Position numbers and translations under genes: made by a program. Below, in pieces: positions 8,740 through 17,212 of a stretch of 64,000 bases of DNA. The notes beneath the pieces were generated by a model that was not told the DNA's origin, ran no database searches, and saw only the letters and a program-made list of their open reading frames with translations. Source of the stretch: Paenibacillus silagei (GTDB lineage: Bacteria; Bacillota; Bacilli; Paenibacillales; Paenibacillaceae); contig NZ_JAGGLV010000004.1 of NCBI RefSeq assembly GCF_017874735.1, positions 248,001 through 312,000 on the forward strand, in the 5' to 3' direction. Each line of letters opens with the position of its first letter. Positions within the stretch are counted from its first letter, which is position 1.

Positions 8740-9612
8740 ATGAAAATATCAAAGAAACTATACTCGTATTACCTGATCTGGCCCGCGCTGCTGATCTACT
8801 CGATCTTCTTCGTGCTGCCTGCGCTGGCCGGGCTCTACTATTCCTTCACCGATTGGCGGCTGGACCGCGAAGCGATCAAGTTCATTGGCTGGGACAACTT
8901 TGAACGAATTTTCACTGACAGAACCCTGCTGCTGGCCATCAAGAATACCGCAATCTTTGCAGTAGTCACCGTCATCGGCAAAAACCTGCTCGGCATCGCA
9001 CTTGCGGTCGGCCTCAACATGCGGCTGAAGACCAGAAACCTGCTGCGGGCGATTTTTTACTCTCCGTCAATCCTCAGCGTGTTGGTGATCAGCATCGTAT
9101 TCACGCCCATGCTGCGCTCTGACGGTACGATTAACCGGATCTTCGAGGCTGTAGGTCTGCCTTCGCTGAGCCAGGCCTGGCTGACCAATCCTGCGATTGT
9201 TATCTGGACCGTTGCTTTTGTGTCCATCTGGCAGCATACCGGCTTCCAGATGGCGATCTATCTGGCCGGACTCCAGTCGATCTCCAAGGAATACTACGAG
9301 GCGGCCACGATTGACGGGGCCGGTTCCTGGCGGAGCTTCCGCAGCATCACGATTCCGCTGCTGCTTCCTGCGATCAATATCAATCTGATGCTCACCCTGA
9401 TCGGCGGGCTTAAGGTGTTCTCCGAGGTATTCGTGCTCACCGGCGGGGGGCCCGGCAATGCCTCCCAGGTGGTCGGAACAATCATCCTCCGCTCCTTCGG
9501 GGAAGGCAGCTGGGGACTGGGTACCGCCGTCAATACCCTGCTGTTCGCTGCTGTAACCATCATCGCCATTCCCCTGCTGATCTTCATGCGGCGCAAGGAG
9601 GTATCGGAATAA
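8740..9612 (+). CDS. ABC sugar transporter permease, MalF/UgpA type
   Basis: A 290-residue inner-membrane permease with about six hydrophobic segments and the EAA loop that contacts the ATPase (YEAATIDGAGSWRSFRSITIP, about 185-205). The N-terminal YYLIWPALLIYSIFFVLPAL is typical of the MalF/LplB side of CUT1 importers. The ATG follows AGGAGTG. Its stop overlaps the next gene by one base (TAATG), indicating translational coupling. No ATPase gene lies in the operon; such importers usually share a general MsmX-type ATPase. Confidence 0.94.
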   Translation: MKISKKLYSYYLIWPALLIYSIFFVLPALAGLYYSFTDWRLDREAIKFIGWDNFERIFTDRTLLLAIKNTAIFAVVTVIGKNLLGIALAVGLNMRLKTRNLLRAIFYSPSILSVLVISIVFTPMLRSDGTINRIFEAVGLPSLSQAWLTNPAIVIWTVAFVSIWQHTGFQMAIYLAGLQSISKEYYEAATIDGAGSWRSFRSITIPLLLPAININLMLTLIGGLKVFSEVFVLTGGGPGNASQVVGTIILRSFGEGSWGLGTAVNTLLFAAVTIIAIPLLIFMRRKEVSE

Positions 9613-10442
9613 TGAGCTTCACACGCAAAATGGCCTGGCGCAACTATCTGGTAGAAGGGTTCCTGATCTTGGCCTCCCTGCTGATTATTCTACCGCTGCT
9701 GATCATGCTGTTCGGCAGCTTCATGACCAGCTCGGAGGTACTGAAGTTCTCCCTCCGGCTGCCTGAGCAATGGAAATTTTCCAATTATGCGGAGGTGTTC
9801 CGCGAAGGCGGCTTGGGACGCGCATTCCTGAACGGGATGCTGATTACCAGCGTCTCCTCTGTGCTGAATATCTTTACCTCTTCGGCAGCCTCGTTCATTC
9901 TGGTGCGCCGGGAGACCAAAATGTCAGGCTTCCTGTATATGTTCTTCTTCATGGGCCTGATCGCGCCGATGTCCACCATCACCACGATCCGTGTCGTGCA
10001 GTGGATGGGCTTCTACGGCAGCATCACCAGTGTCATCCTGATCTACGCCTCGCTGAATACGGCGTTCAGCGTGTTTCTGTACAGCGGATTCATCCGGTCC
10101 ATTCCTAAGGCGCTGGATGAGGTTGCTTTTCTGGAGGGGGCGAATACCTTCTCGGTGTTCTTCCGGATCGTCACCCCGCTGATCGTCCCGGTCAACGCCA
10201 CCGTAGCAATTATGGTGTTCATGTCCGTCTGGAACGACATCACCATTCCGCTCTATTTCCTGACCGACAGCTCGGACTGGACGATGCCGCTCTCGGTGTA
10301 CAATTTCTACGGCAAGTACAGCCGGGACTGGAACCTGATCTTCGCAGACCTTGTACTGACCTCCCTCCCCGTACTAATCCTGTATATCTTCTGCCAAAAG
10401 TACATTGTTAGCGGACTTACGGCGGGAGCGGTGAAGGGGTAA
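9612..10442 (+). CDS. ABC sugar transporter permease, MalG/UgpE type
   Basis: A 276-residue permease partner with six hydrophobic segments, the EAA loop DEVAFLEGANTFSVFFRIVTP and the family C-terminus KYIVSGLTAGAVKG. It shares one base with the preceding permease gene. Its last 48 bp recur in diverged form twice downstream (10518-10565 and 12021-12065), as relics within the propeller array. It is the last gene of the importer operon, followed by a terminator at 10470. Confidence 0.94.
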   Translation: MSFTRKMAWRNYLVEGFLILASLLIILPLLIMLFGSFMTSSEVLKFSLRLPEQWKFSNYAEVFREGGLGRAFLNGMLITSVSSVLNIFTSSAASFILVRRETKMSGFLYMFFFMGLIAPMSTITTIRVVQWMGFYGSITSVILIYASLNTAFSVFLYSGFIRSIPKALDEVAFLEGANTFSVFFRIVTPLIVPVNATVAIMVFMSVWNDITIPLYFLTDSSDWTMPLSVYNFYGKYSRDWNLIFADLVLTSLPVLILYIFCQKYIVSGLTAGAVKG

Positions 10443-10469
10443 GCTGAATTCTTTTATAATGTTAAAGAG

Positions 10470-10515
10470 GAGCTGTCTCTTCAAGTCGAAATGGACTTGA
10501 AGGCAGCTCTTTTTT
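10470..10515 (+). terminator. rho-independent terminator T1
   Basis: GAGCTGTCTCTTCAAGTC pairs with GACTTGAAGGCAGCTC around a short loop, followed by TTTTTT. It ends the importer operon. Almost the same hairpin follows the first and second propeller genes, so it is part of a duplicated module. Confidence 0.92.
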
Positions 10516-10517
10516 GT

Positions 10518-10565
10518 CAGAAATGCATTGTTAGCGGGCTTACGATGGGAGCGGTGAAGGGATAA
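10518..10565 (+). pseudogene. relic of a MalG-type permease 3' end, copy 1
   Basis: The 48 bp translate to QKCIVSGLTMGAVKG and a stop, matching the QKYIVSGLTAGAVKG end of the permease gene at 9612-10442. About 41 of 48 bases are the same, the differences being mostly at third positions. It has no upstream coding part and follows terminator T1 directly. It is best read as a leftover of the tandem duplication that built the array. Confidence 0.8.
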
Positions 10566-10604
10566 TCTCTGCCCTTTTTGTGGCTTTCATGGACAAATGG
10601 ATCA

Positions 10605-10750
10605 TTCGGGCCGGAGCATCCGAACATAACATATAGCAGACAGCCTGATGCGGCATCAAGGCGCAGGCCGGCGCGCCTGCCCATCCGGTTGTCTGTCCGC
10701 CGGGCCCGGCGAGTCCACTAGCCAGAAAGACATGAAAGGGGTTTTCATTC
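10605..10750 (+). promoter_or_regulatory. conserved structured leader R1 of propeller gene 1
   Basis: About 145 bp that recur upstream of propeller genes 2 and 3. Fixed elements are CGGGCC at 10607, CAGACAGCC pairing with GGTTGTCTG, a GATGCGGCATC mini-hairpin, GGCGCGCC, and the perfect 14-bp palindrome CGCCGGGCCCGGCG at 10698-10711. The CGGGCC can also pair with the GGCCCG of the palindrome and close the whole fold. It ends in the GAAAGGGG ribosome site. It may be a regulatory 5' UTR or a protein-binding region. Confidence 0.6.
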
Positions 10751-11950
10751 GTGAATACGAATATGGTAAACCGCAGAAGAAATCTAGCATCAAATATTAA
10801 TCCTTACGTGTTTGCGAGTTATGAACTTTCCAATTATTTTGGCTACGTCGCTGTCATTGATCCTGTATACAATAAGGTCATCAAACGGATTCCAGTAGGC
10901 CTTAACCCTGGTCCTATGTGCATGGATCCCTCAGAGCAAAAGCTTTTCGTCGTCAATACAAGTTCAGGTTCAGTCACTGTCATTGATACGAATACCTTTG
11001 CTATTCTCAAAACCGTTCGCGTAGGCACTGCCGGCTCCACTACTACCAATCCTGTCGCTGTCTTCGTTGGTCCCGACGGCAGAAAAGCCTATGTAGCCAA
11101 TTACGGAGATCACAACGTAACGATTATTGATACTTCCACCTATACAGTAATAAAAAATGTGCCGATGATTCCAGATCTTACCGGAAATCCAGGCACTCCG
11201 GGCGAGCTAGGAAAGCCGTTTGCCTTTGCGAGTAATAAGAATAGTTCCTATGTCTCTGTTGCCTGTAAGGTTGCAGATACTAAAGATTTTGTTGTCGCCA
11301 TTGACCTTGAGACAGACAACGTTCATCCGTACAACGATGGAATTGAGCTTACTTTTGACGGAACGCACAATCCTTTGGTTGTTCATCCGGACGGACACAC
11401 ACAGGTCACATTAGGAGAGACCGGCATGCTTACCTATTTTGGCAGTCATGAAATTGGCTTTTCCTTCGTCGTAGGTTCGCTGAGGAATACGGTCTCCGGG
11501 GTCTACCTGGACAACAAAATGTTATTTTGCACTATGCAAGAAGGATTAACCTTTTTAGAACGGTTTAACAACCTGTATATTGACTCGCAGGGATTTATCT
11601 TCAATGGTGATTCCACATTTATCTCCAGCTACAAAGGCCAGGATAAAATCCTTGCTTCAAGTAATCAAAGTACGATTTGCATCACCATTCAACCCACCAC
11701 TTTCCCGACAGGTGGTCTGCAAATTTACGATGTAAACGCTGCTAGCTCACGGTTTGTTCCGCTCCCTTATGTCGGTGATTTAGCACTTGTCGATGACATC
11801 ATTGCCTATGTAGGACAACTGACTTCGATTCAACCGATTGATTTGGGAAATCCAAGTAATCCCATTCCTGCTATTCCGATTGGCACAAGTCCCTCAGACC
11901 GCGTCAACGTGAAGAACATTATTTCCGGTTATAGCAATCGATCTTTGTAA
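10751..11950 (+). CDS. YVTN/YncE-like beta-propeller protein 1
   Basis: A 399-residue protein of repeated blades with YVTN-type signatures (FGYVAVIDPVYNKVIKRIPVG, KLFVVNTSSGSVTVIDT, KAYVANYGDHNVTIIDTSTY). Cytochrome-cd1-like/YncE propellers of this kind often serve as binding or scaffold modules. No signal peptide, lipobox or membrane segment is visible, so its location is unclear. The start is GTG at 10751 after GAAAGGGG. Family-specific blocks shared by all five paralogues are NPLxVHPxGH, DNTVSGVYLDNK, SYKGQDKI and the C-terminus SGYSNRSL. The coding sequence looks more AT-rich than the flanking sugar genes. Function unknown. Confidence 0.85.
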   Translation: MNTNMVNRRRNLASNINPYVFASYELSNYFGYVAVIDPVYNKVIKRIPVGLNPGPMCMDPSEQKLFVVNTSSGSVTVIDTNTFAILKTVRVGTAGSTTTNPVAVFVGPDGRKAYVANYGDHNVTIIDTSTYTVIKNVPMIPDLTGNPGTPGELGKPFAFASNKNSSYVSVACKVADTKDFVVAIDLETDNVHPYNDGIELTFDGTHNPLVVHPDGHTQVTLGETGMLTYFGSHEIGFSFVVGSLRNTVSGVYLDNKMLFCTMQEGLTFLERFNNLYIDSQGFIFNGDSTFISSYKGQDKILASSNQSTICITIQPTTFPTGGLQIYDVNAASSRFVPLPYVGDLALVDDIIAYVGQLTSIQPIDLGNPSNPIPAIPIGTSPSDRVNVKNIISGYSNRSL

Positions 11951-11971
11951 TGCATATTTTCTAGAAAAATC

Positions 11972-12015
11972 GAGCTGTCTCTTCAAGTCGAAATGGATTT
12001 GAGGGCAGCTTTTTT
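11972..12015 (+). terminator. rho-independent terminator T2
   Basis: GAGCTGTCTCTTCAAGTC again pairs with a GATTTGAGGGCAGCT arm before a T-run. It is a diverged copy of T1, placed after propeller gene 1. Confidence 0.88.
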
Positions 12016-12020
12016 GCTAG

Positions 12021-12065
12021 AAATGCATCCTTAACGGACTTGCGGCGGGAGTGGTGAAGGGATAG
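12021..12065 (+). pseudogene. relic of a MalG-type permease 3' end, copy 2
   Basis: This segment translates to KCILNGLAAGVVKG and a stop, again matching the permease C-terminus KYIVSGLTAGAVKG. It is in the same position relative to terminator and leader as copy 1, so both come from one duplicated module. It has no start or upstream coding part. Confidence 0.78.
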
Positions 12066-12103
12066 CATACGCCCTTTTTGTGGTTTTATAGGACGTTTAG
12101 ATG

Positions 12104-12248
12104 ATCGGGCCGGAGCATCCAGACATAACATATAGCAGACAACCTGATGAGGCATCCGGAAACAACCGGCGCGCCTGCCCATCCGGTTGTCTGTCCGCCG
12201 GGCCCGGCGAGTCCACTAGCCAGAAAGACATGAAAGGGGTTTTCATTC
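12104..12248 (+). promoter_or_regulatory. conserved structured leader R2 of propeller gene 2
   Basis: A near-identical copy of R1. Here CAGACAACC and GGTTGTCTG are perfectly complementary, whereas R1 has a wobble pair at that place. An alternative stem ACAACCGG/CCGGTTGT is also possible. The CGCCGGGCCCGGCG palindrome is at 12196-12209 and the ribosome site GAAAGGGG follows. Confidence 0.6.
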
Positions 12249-13406
12249 GTGAGTACGAATATGACAAACCATCACAGAAATTTATCATCAGGTACTAATC
12301 CTTACGTGTTTGTGAGTTATGAACTTGACTATTTCTTCGGATATGTCGCTGTCATCGATCCTGCACAAGATAAGATCATCCGGCGGATTCCGGTGGGCAG
12401 CAAGCCGGGGCCAATGTGCCTGAATTACCAGGAGGATAAGCTTTACGTATTGAATACCGCACAGGATACGGTCAGTATCATTGATGCATATACCTTTAAA
12501 GTTATTACTACCGTTCAAATTGACTTGGGGGGACCGGACCGCCGTCCTGTTTCTCTCTTTGCTGCCTCTAATGCGAACAAAGTCTATGTACCCACTCAAG
12601 GACAAATGGCCATTTCAATTATTGACACCCTCACGAATGAGGCTGAGCAAGTGGAATTGTGGCTACACGGAAGCGCGTACCCTTTCGCCTTTGCGGGTCA
12701 TCCGGATAGTCACTATGTCAGTATTGCTTGCCAGTCTGCTGATAATGAACAGGGTATTGTTACCGCCATTTCCGTTGATGATGATACTGTTCATCAGTTT
12801 GGAGACGGAATTGAGCTTGCTTTTGACCGGTCACACAACCCGTTGACGGTTCACCCGGACGGAAAGACGCAAGTCACACTTGGACCGACTGGCATGTTGA
12901 CCTATACTGGAACCAATAATTTTGGCGTGTCCAAATCGTCAAGTCTGCTGGACAATACGGTGTCCGGGGTCTATCTGGACAACGGATTGTTATATTGTAC
13001 CTCCCACGAAGATAAAGCCTATTTGAAACAATTTAAGAATCTGTCGATTGACGGGCAGGGAAACATTACCTATGACCAATTCAAAGAAATTCCCAGTTAC
13101 AAAGGTCAGGATAAAATCCTTGCTTCTCGTAGTCAAAGTTATATTGGCGTCTCCGTTCTGCCCACCACTTTCCCGACAGGTGGTCTGCAAATCTACGATG
13201 TACACGCTGCCAGCTCACGGTTTGTTCCACTCTCCTATATAGGTGATTTTGCGTTTGCCAGTGACACTAAGGCCTATGTGGGAGAACTGACCTCGCTTCG
13301 TCCGATTAATGTATCAACCGCAACCGCCCTGCCTGCTATACCGTTTGGCTCGGATCGCATCGCGATCAAGAATATTGTTTCCGGTTATAGCAATCGATCT
13401 TTGTAA
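12249..13406 (+). CDS. YVTN/YncE-like beta-propeller protein 2
   Basis: A 385-residue paralogue of the preceding gene with the same blocks (FFGYVAVIDPAQDKIIRRIPVG, KLYVLNTAQDTVSIIDAYTF, SSLLDNTVSGVYLDNG, SYKGQDKILAS, SGYSNRSL). The start is GTG at 12249. It carries its own leader (R2) and terminator (T3), so it is probably a separate transcription unit. The last 150 or so codons are closest to propeller 1 (for example TTFPTGGLQIYD and AASSRFVPL), suggesting recent duplication or gene conversion. No export signal. Confidence 0.85.
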   Translation: MSTNMTNHHRNLSSGTNPYVFVSYELDYFFGYVAVIDPAQDKIIRRIPVGSKPGPMCLNYQEDKLYVLNTAQDTVSIIDAYTFKVITTVQIDLGGPDRRPVSLFAASNANKVYVPTQGQMAISIIDTLTNEAEQVELWLHGSAYPFAFAGHPDSHYVSIACQSADNEQGIVTAISVDDDTVHQFGDGIELAFDRSHNPLTVHPDGKTQVTLGPTGMLTYTGTNNFGVSKSSSLLDNTVSGVYLDNGLLYCTSHEDKAYLKQFKNLSIDGQGNITYDQFKEIPSYKGQDKILASRSQSYIGVSVLPTTFPTGGLQIYDVHAASSRFVPLSYIGDFAFASDTKAYVGELTSLRPINVSTATALPAIPFGSDRIAIKNIVSGYSNRSL

Positions 13407-13427
13407 TGCATATTTAGTATAGCAATC

Positions 13428-13472
13428 GAGCTGCCTCTTCAAGTCGAAATAGACTTGGGGACAGCTCTTTTT
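13428..13472 (+). terminator. rho-independent terminator T3
   Basis: GAGCTGCCTCTTCAAGTC pairs with GACTTGGGGACAGCTC, followed by TTTTTT. It is the third copy of the module terminator. No permease relic follows this one. Confidence 0.88.
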
Positions 13473-13497
13473 TCTACCTTACTGGACATTAGGACCG

Positions 13498-13643
13498 TTC
13501 GGGCCTGAACATCCGGACATAACATACAGCAGACAATCTGATGTGGAATCCGGACACAAACAGGCGCGCCTGCCCATCCGCTTGTCCGTCCGCCGGGCCC
13601 GGCGAGTCCAATATCTACAGCTGCATGAAAGGGGATTTTATCT
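13498..13643 (+). promoter_or_regulatory. conserved structured leader R3 of propeller gene 3
   Basis: The third and most diverged leader copy. It keeps CGGGCC at 13500-13505, CAGACAATC, GGCGCGCCTGCCCATCCG and the intact palindrome CGCCGGGCCCGGCG at 13591-13604. The palindrome is the most strictly conserved part of the three leaders. The ribosome site is GAAAGGGG. Confidence 0.58.
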
Positions 13644-14774
13644 ATGAATATGAATCTAACAGCAAACCATAACAGGAATACACGGAGCGGCCTTTCTTAT
13701 GTCTATGCGTCTTATGTATTTAGAAATAACAGTGGATATATCGCTGTTATTGATCCCACTACCGATCAGATCATCAAACGGATTCCGACAGGCCGTAACC
13801 CTATCGCTATGTGCTTGAGCCCCTCTGGGGATAAGCTTTACGTGATAGATGCCTTTGAGGAAAAAGTCTTTGTCTATAGTACGGATACCTTCAGCCCTAT
13901 AGGCGAAATTCCAGTTGGCAGCAAACCTGTTGCTATATTCGTAGAGCCTAGCGGCAAAAGAGGCTATGTAGCCAACTTTAGAGAACCCAGCGTGACGGTT
14001 TTTGATGCCGTCAATCTTAAGTTAATTGGAAATTTAAATTTGAAGAACTTCGGCATGCCTTTCGCCTTTGCGAGCAATGAAAAGAGCCCCTACGTCTATA
14101 TTGCCTGCAAGGGAATTACTCCAGTTGAAGATTTCACTATGATGATTATCATTAATAATGATAGCTATATTCTCTTTTCCATTAAAGGACCAGTATTTGA
14201 CCAGACCCACAACCCCTTGACCGTTCACCCGAATGGACACCCACTGGTCGAGCTTGCAAATATTGGACTCCTTACTACTGTTGTTACTGGTGGTGAAATC
14301 TCTAATACGACAAGTTTGCTGGACAATACGGTATCCGGTGTCTATCTGAAGAACAAATTGTTATTCTGCACTATGCGAGAAGAAAGGGACTTTTTGAAAG
14401 TATTCAAGAACCTGGATATGGATGAGAATGGGAACATCACCTATGATGAATTCAAAGAAATCCCCAGTTACAAAGGTCAGGATAAAATTCGCACTTCCCT
14501 TAATGAAAAGTATATTGGTGTCACCATTCCAGCCTATGATTTGCTGGCTGGTCTGCAAATCTACGATGTAGACCGAGGCACTTCCCAATTTGTTACGCTA
14601 ACTTCCATTGGCGATCTTGCATTCTTCTCAGATACCAAAGCCTATGTGGGAGGATTTAACAAGGTTACTCCCTTTGATCTGGCCACTGCAAAACCTCTAC
14701 CTCCGATCGTTATTGGGACAGTGTACTTCAGTGTGAAGAATGTTATTTGCGGTTATAGCAATCAATCCTTGTAA
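13644..14774 (+). CDS. YVTN/YncE-like beta-propeller protein 3
   Basis: A 376-residue paralogue starting with ATG at 13644. It keeps the propeller blades (SGYIAVIDPTTDQIIKRIPTG; KLYVIDAFEEKVFVYSTDTF), DNTVSGVYLKNK, SYKGQDKI and the end CGYSNQSL, but is more diverged in the middle. It is followed after only 19 bp by propeller gene 4, without a terminator or full leader, so the two are probably co-transcribed. No signal peptide. Confidence 0.85.
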   Translation: MNMNLTANHNRNTRSGLSYVYASYVFRNNSGYIAVIDPTTDQIIKRIPTGRNPIAMCLSPSGDKLYVIDAFEEKVFVYSTDTFSPIGEIPVGSKPVAIFVEPSGKRGYVANFREPSVTVFDAVNLKLIGNLNLKNFGMPFAFASNEKSPYVYIACKGITPVEDFTMMIIINNDSYILFSIKGPVFDQTHNPLTVHPNGHPLVELANIGLLTTVVTGGEISNTTSLLDNTVSGVYLKNKLLFCTMREERDFLKVFKNLDMDENGNITYDEFKEIPSYKGQDKIRTSLNEKYIGVTIPAYDLLAGLQIYDVDRGTSQFVTLTSIGDLAFFSDTKAYVGGFNKVTPFDLATAKPLPPIVIGTVYFSVKNVICGYSNQSL

Positions 14775-14793
14775 TGCAAAGGGGAGTTCATTC

Positions 14794-15936
14794 ATGAATA
14801 TGATTAAGGCAACTCACAGCATGAAACTGTCATCAGGTCATCCTTATGTGTATGCGAGTTATGAAGTTGACCTTTATATCGGATATGTCGCTGTCATCGA
14901 TCCTGTACAAGATACGATCATCAAACGGATTAGAGTGGGCGGCGAGCCTGGTCCCATGTGCATGGACCCCTCGGAGAAGAAGCTGTACGTCATTAATACC
15001 CGTGAAGATTCAGTCAGCATCATTGATTTGGATACCTTTAAGGTTCTCAATACTGTTCACATTGGCAATCCGTTCGTCAAGTTCTATCCTAATTCTATCT
15101 TCGCTGCTCCTAAGGGTAATAAAATATATGTAGCCCATTCCGATCCGGGCATTACCATTATTGACTTCCTTACAAATGAAGTTATTAAGGAAGTTCAACT
15201 AGACAGGGAGGTCGGCTACCCCTTCGCCTTTGCGGGCAATGAGAAGAGCTCCTTTGTCTATGCAGCCTGCACGAATAATAAAGTGATCGCCATTTCCATT
15301 GACGACGACACCGTTCATCCGTATGGAGACGGAATAGAGCTTACCTTTGACCGGAGCCGCAATCCCCTGACCGTTCATCCCCTTGGGCACACCCAGGTCA
15401 CATTTGGACCTGCTGGTATGCTTACCTATTTTGACGATGATTCAATTGGGTACTCCAGTACGTCAAGTCTGCTGGACAATACGGTATCCGGGATCTACAC
15501 GGACGACAAAAGATTATTCTGCACCATGCGCGAAGACAAAAACTATCTGAAAGTAATCGGTAATCTGGCCATTGATCAAAATGGGATCGTCACCTATAAA
15601 AGTCTTGCGGATTTTCCCAGCTACAAAGGGCAGGATAAAATTCGTCTTTCACGTAAGCAAGATTACATTGGTGTTACCGTTCAACCTACTGATTCCCCAT
15701 TAGGCGGTGTGCAAATCATTGACTTACATGAAGGCTATTCCCATTTGGTTGAACTGCCTTATGTCGGTGATATGGCCTTCTTCGATGATACCAAGGCCTA
15801 TGTGGGAGAAGGGACCTCCATTCGTCCAATTGATGTGGCAACCGCAACGGCACTGCCTGCCATTGTGCTTGGTGTCGCCACAGATCACCTCAAAGTCAAT
15901 AATATTATTTCCGGCTATAGCAAGCAATCTTTATAG
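14794..15936 (+). CDS. YVTN/YncE-like beta-propeller protein 4
   Basis: A 380-residue paralogue. A longer frame opens at 14740 inside the previous gene, but AAAGGGG just upstream of the ATG at 14794 and alignment with the other N-termini fix the start. It shares IGYVAVIDPVQDTIIKRI, FAFAGNEKSSFVY, SSLLDNTVSGIY, SYKGQDKI and SGYSKQSL. It has no leader of its own and likely depends on the promoter of propeller gene 3. Confidence 0.85.
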   Translation: MNMIKATHSMKLSSGHPYVYASYEVDLYIGYVAVIDPVQDTIIKRIRVGGEPGPMCMDPSEKKLYVINTREDSVSIIDLDTFKVLNTVHIGNPFVKFYPNSIFAAPKGNKIYVAHSDPGITIIDFLTNEVIKEVQLDREVGYPFAFAGNEKSSFVYAACTNNKVIAISIDDDTVHPYGDGIELTFDRSRNPLTVHPLGHTQVTFGPAGMLTYFDDDSIGYSSTSSLLDNTVSGIYTDDKRLFCTMREDKNYLKVIGNLAIDQNGIVTYKSLADFPSYKGQDKIRLSRKQDYIGVTVQPTDSPLGGVQIIDLHEGYSHLVELPYVGDMAFFDDTKAYVGEGTSIRPIDVATATALPAIVLGVATDHLKVNNIISGYSKQSL

Positions 15937-15964
15937 CACATGCCATTATTGCAGTGTTACATGA

Positions 15965-16017
15965 TGCGGGGCCCGGTGAGTCCAGTAGATCCAGCTACAA
16001 GAAAGGGGATTTCATTC
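15965..16017 (+). other. eroded leader remnant before propeller gene 5
   Basis: GCGGGGCCCGGTG followed by AGTCCAGTAG and a GAAAGGGG ribosome site corresponds to the 3' end of leaders R1-R3 with a degraded palindrome. It suggests the full leader was lost here and only the translation-initiation part was kept. Confidence 0.55.
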
Positions 16018-17175
16018 ATGAACTCTAGCAAGGCAAATGCTAACAGCAGAAACTTACCCTCAGGTAATCCATATGTCTTTGTAAGTTATGAGTTTGACTA
16101 TCAGTTTGGATATGTCGCTGTGATTGATCCTGCCGAACAAAAGGTTATCAATCGGATTCAAGTGGGCAGAGAACCTGGCCCTATGTGTATGGACTACGAA
16201 GAAAAGAAGCTGTACGTAGTGAATACCCGCGGGAATTCGGTTACCATCATTGATGCGGTTAACGGTGATGTCATCAAAACCGTTCACGTTGGTACTCCCG
16301 GCAACATAAATATCAATCCTGTTGCTGTCTTCGCTGCCCCTAACGTTAACAAAGTCTATGTAGCCAATGCCGGAGATCATAGTGTTACGATTATTGATAG
16401 CGAAAAGGATACTGTGATCACAACTGTAGATGTCGGCGTAGGCAGACCTTTTGCCTTTGCCGGAAATGAGAAAAGCGACTTTGTCTATCTGGCCTGCAAG
16501 GTTGCCGATAAAAAAGATTATGTTATAGCCATTACTATTGATGATGACAACATCTCCCGGTTCAACTCCGGATTTCCGCTTGCTTTAGATGAGACCCGTA
16601 ACCCCTTGACTGTTCACCCCTATGGACATACGCAAATCACACTTGGAACGATTGCCATGATTACCTATTTTGGAGCTGATGATTTCGGCTTACCCAACAC
16701 GTTAAGTTTGTTGGACAACACGGCATCCGGAGTCTACCTGAACAACAAATTGTTATTCTGCACCACACAAGGGAAGCGAGAATATCTGAAACGGTTTACC
16801 GACCTGTCTATTGATTGGAAGAACCACATCTCTTATTCTGGTTTCACGGAAATTCCCAGTTACAAAGGTCAGGATAAAATTCGTGTATCACGTAACCAAG
16901 AATATCTTGGCGTCACCATTCTGCCCACAGCTTTCCCAATGGGCGGTCTGCAAATAATCAATGTCGAGGATTCCAGTTCCCGGTTTGTTGAGCTCCCTTA
17001 TGTCGGCGATCTGGCACTCTCAGACACCAAAGCTTATGTGGGAGAACCAAGCGCGATTCGTCCAATTGATTTAGCAACCGCCAAGACCCTGCCTGCTATC
17101 CCGATTGGGGTACCCAACGACACTCGTGTCAATGTCAAAAATATGATTTCCGGTTATAGTAATCAATCCTTATAA
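16018..17175 (+). CDS. YVTN/YncE-like beta-propeller protein 5
   Basis: A 385-residue paralogue, closest in its N-terminal half to protein 1 (for example VAVFAAPNVNKVYVANAGDH and VTIIDSEKDTV). The ATG at 16018 follows AAGAAAGGGG and aligns with the other paralogues; the frame open from 15940 is not used. It retains SLLDNTASGVYLNNK, SYKGQDKIRVS and SGYSNQSL. It is the last intact member of the array. Confidence 0.85.
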   Translation: MNSSKANANSRNLPSGNPYVFVSYEFDYQFGYVAVIDPAEQKVINRIQVGREPGPMCMDYEEKKLYVVNTRGNSVTIIDAVNGDVIKTVHVGTPGNININPVAVFAAPNVNKVYVANAGDHSVTIIDSEKDTVITTVDVGVGRPFAFAGNEKSDFVYLACKVADKKDYVIAITIDDDNISRFNSGFPLALDETRNPLTVHPYGHTQITLGTIAMITYFGADDFGLPNTLSLLDNTASGVYLNNKLLFCTTQGKREYLKRFTDLSIDWKNHISYSGFTEIPSYKGQDKIRVSRNQEYLGVTILPTAFPMGGLQIINVEDSSSRFVELPYVGDLALSDTKAYVGEPSAIRPIDLATAKTLPAIPIGVPNDTRVNVKNMISGYSNQSL

Positions 17176-17212
17176 ACAACAGTCCTGTTGACCATAGAAC
17201 GTAAAAGCAAAT

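Noticed and set aside
10732-10800. Small overlapping frame MKGVFIREYEY... at the propeller 1 and 2 starts
   Set aside because: Its ATG lies next to the ribosome site itself, and the frame simply overlaps the propeller gene start; it is lost at gene 5.
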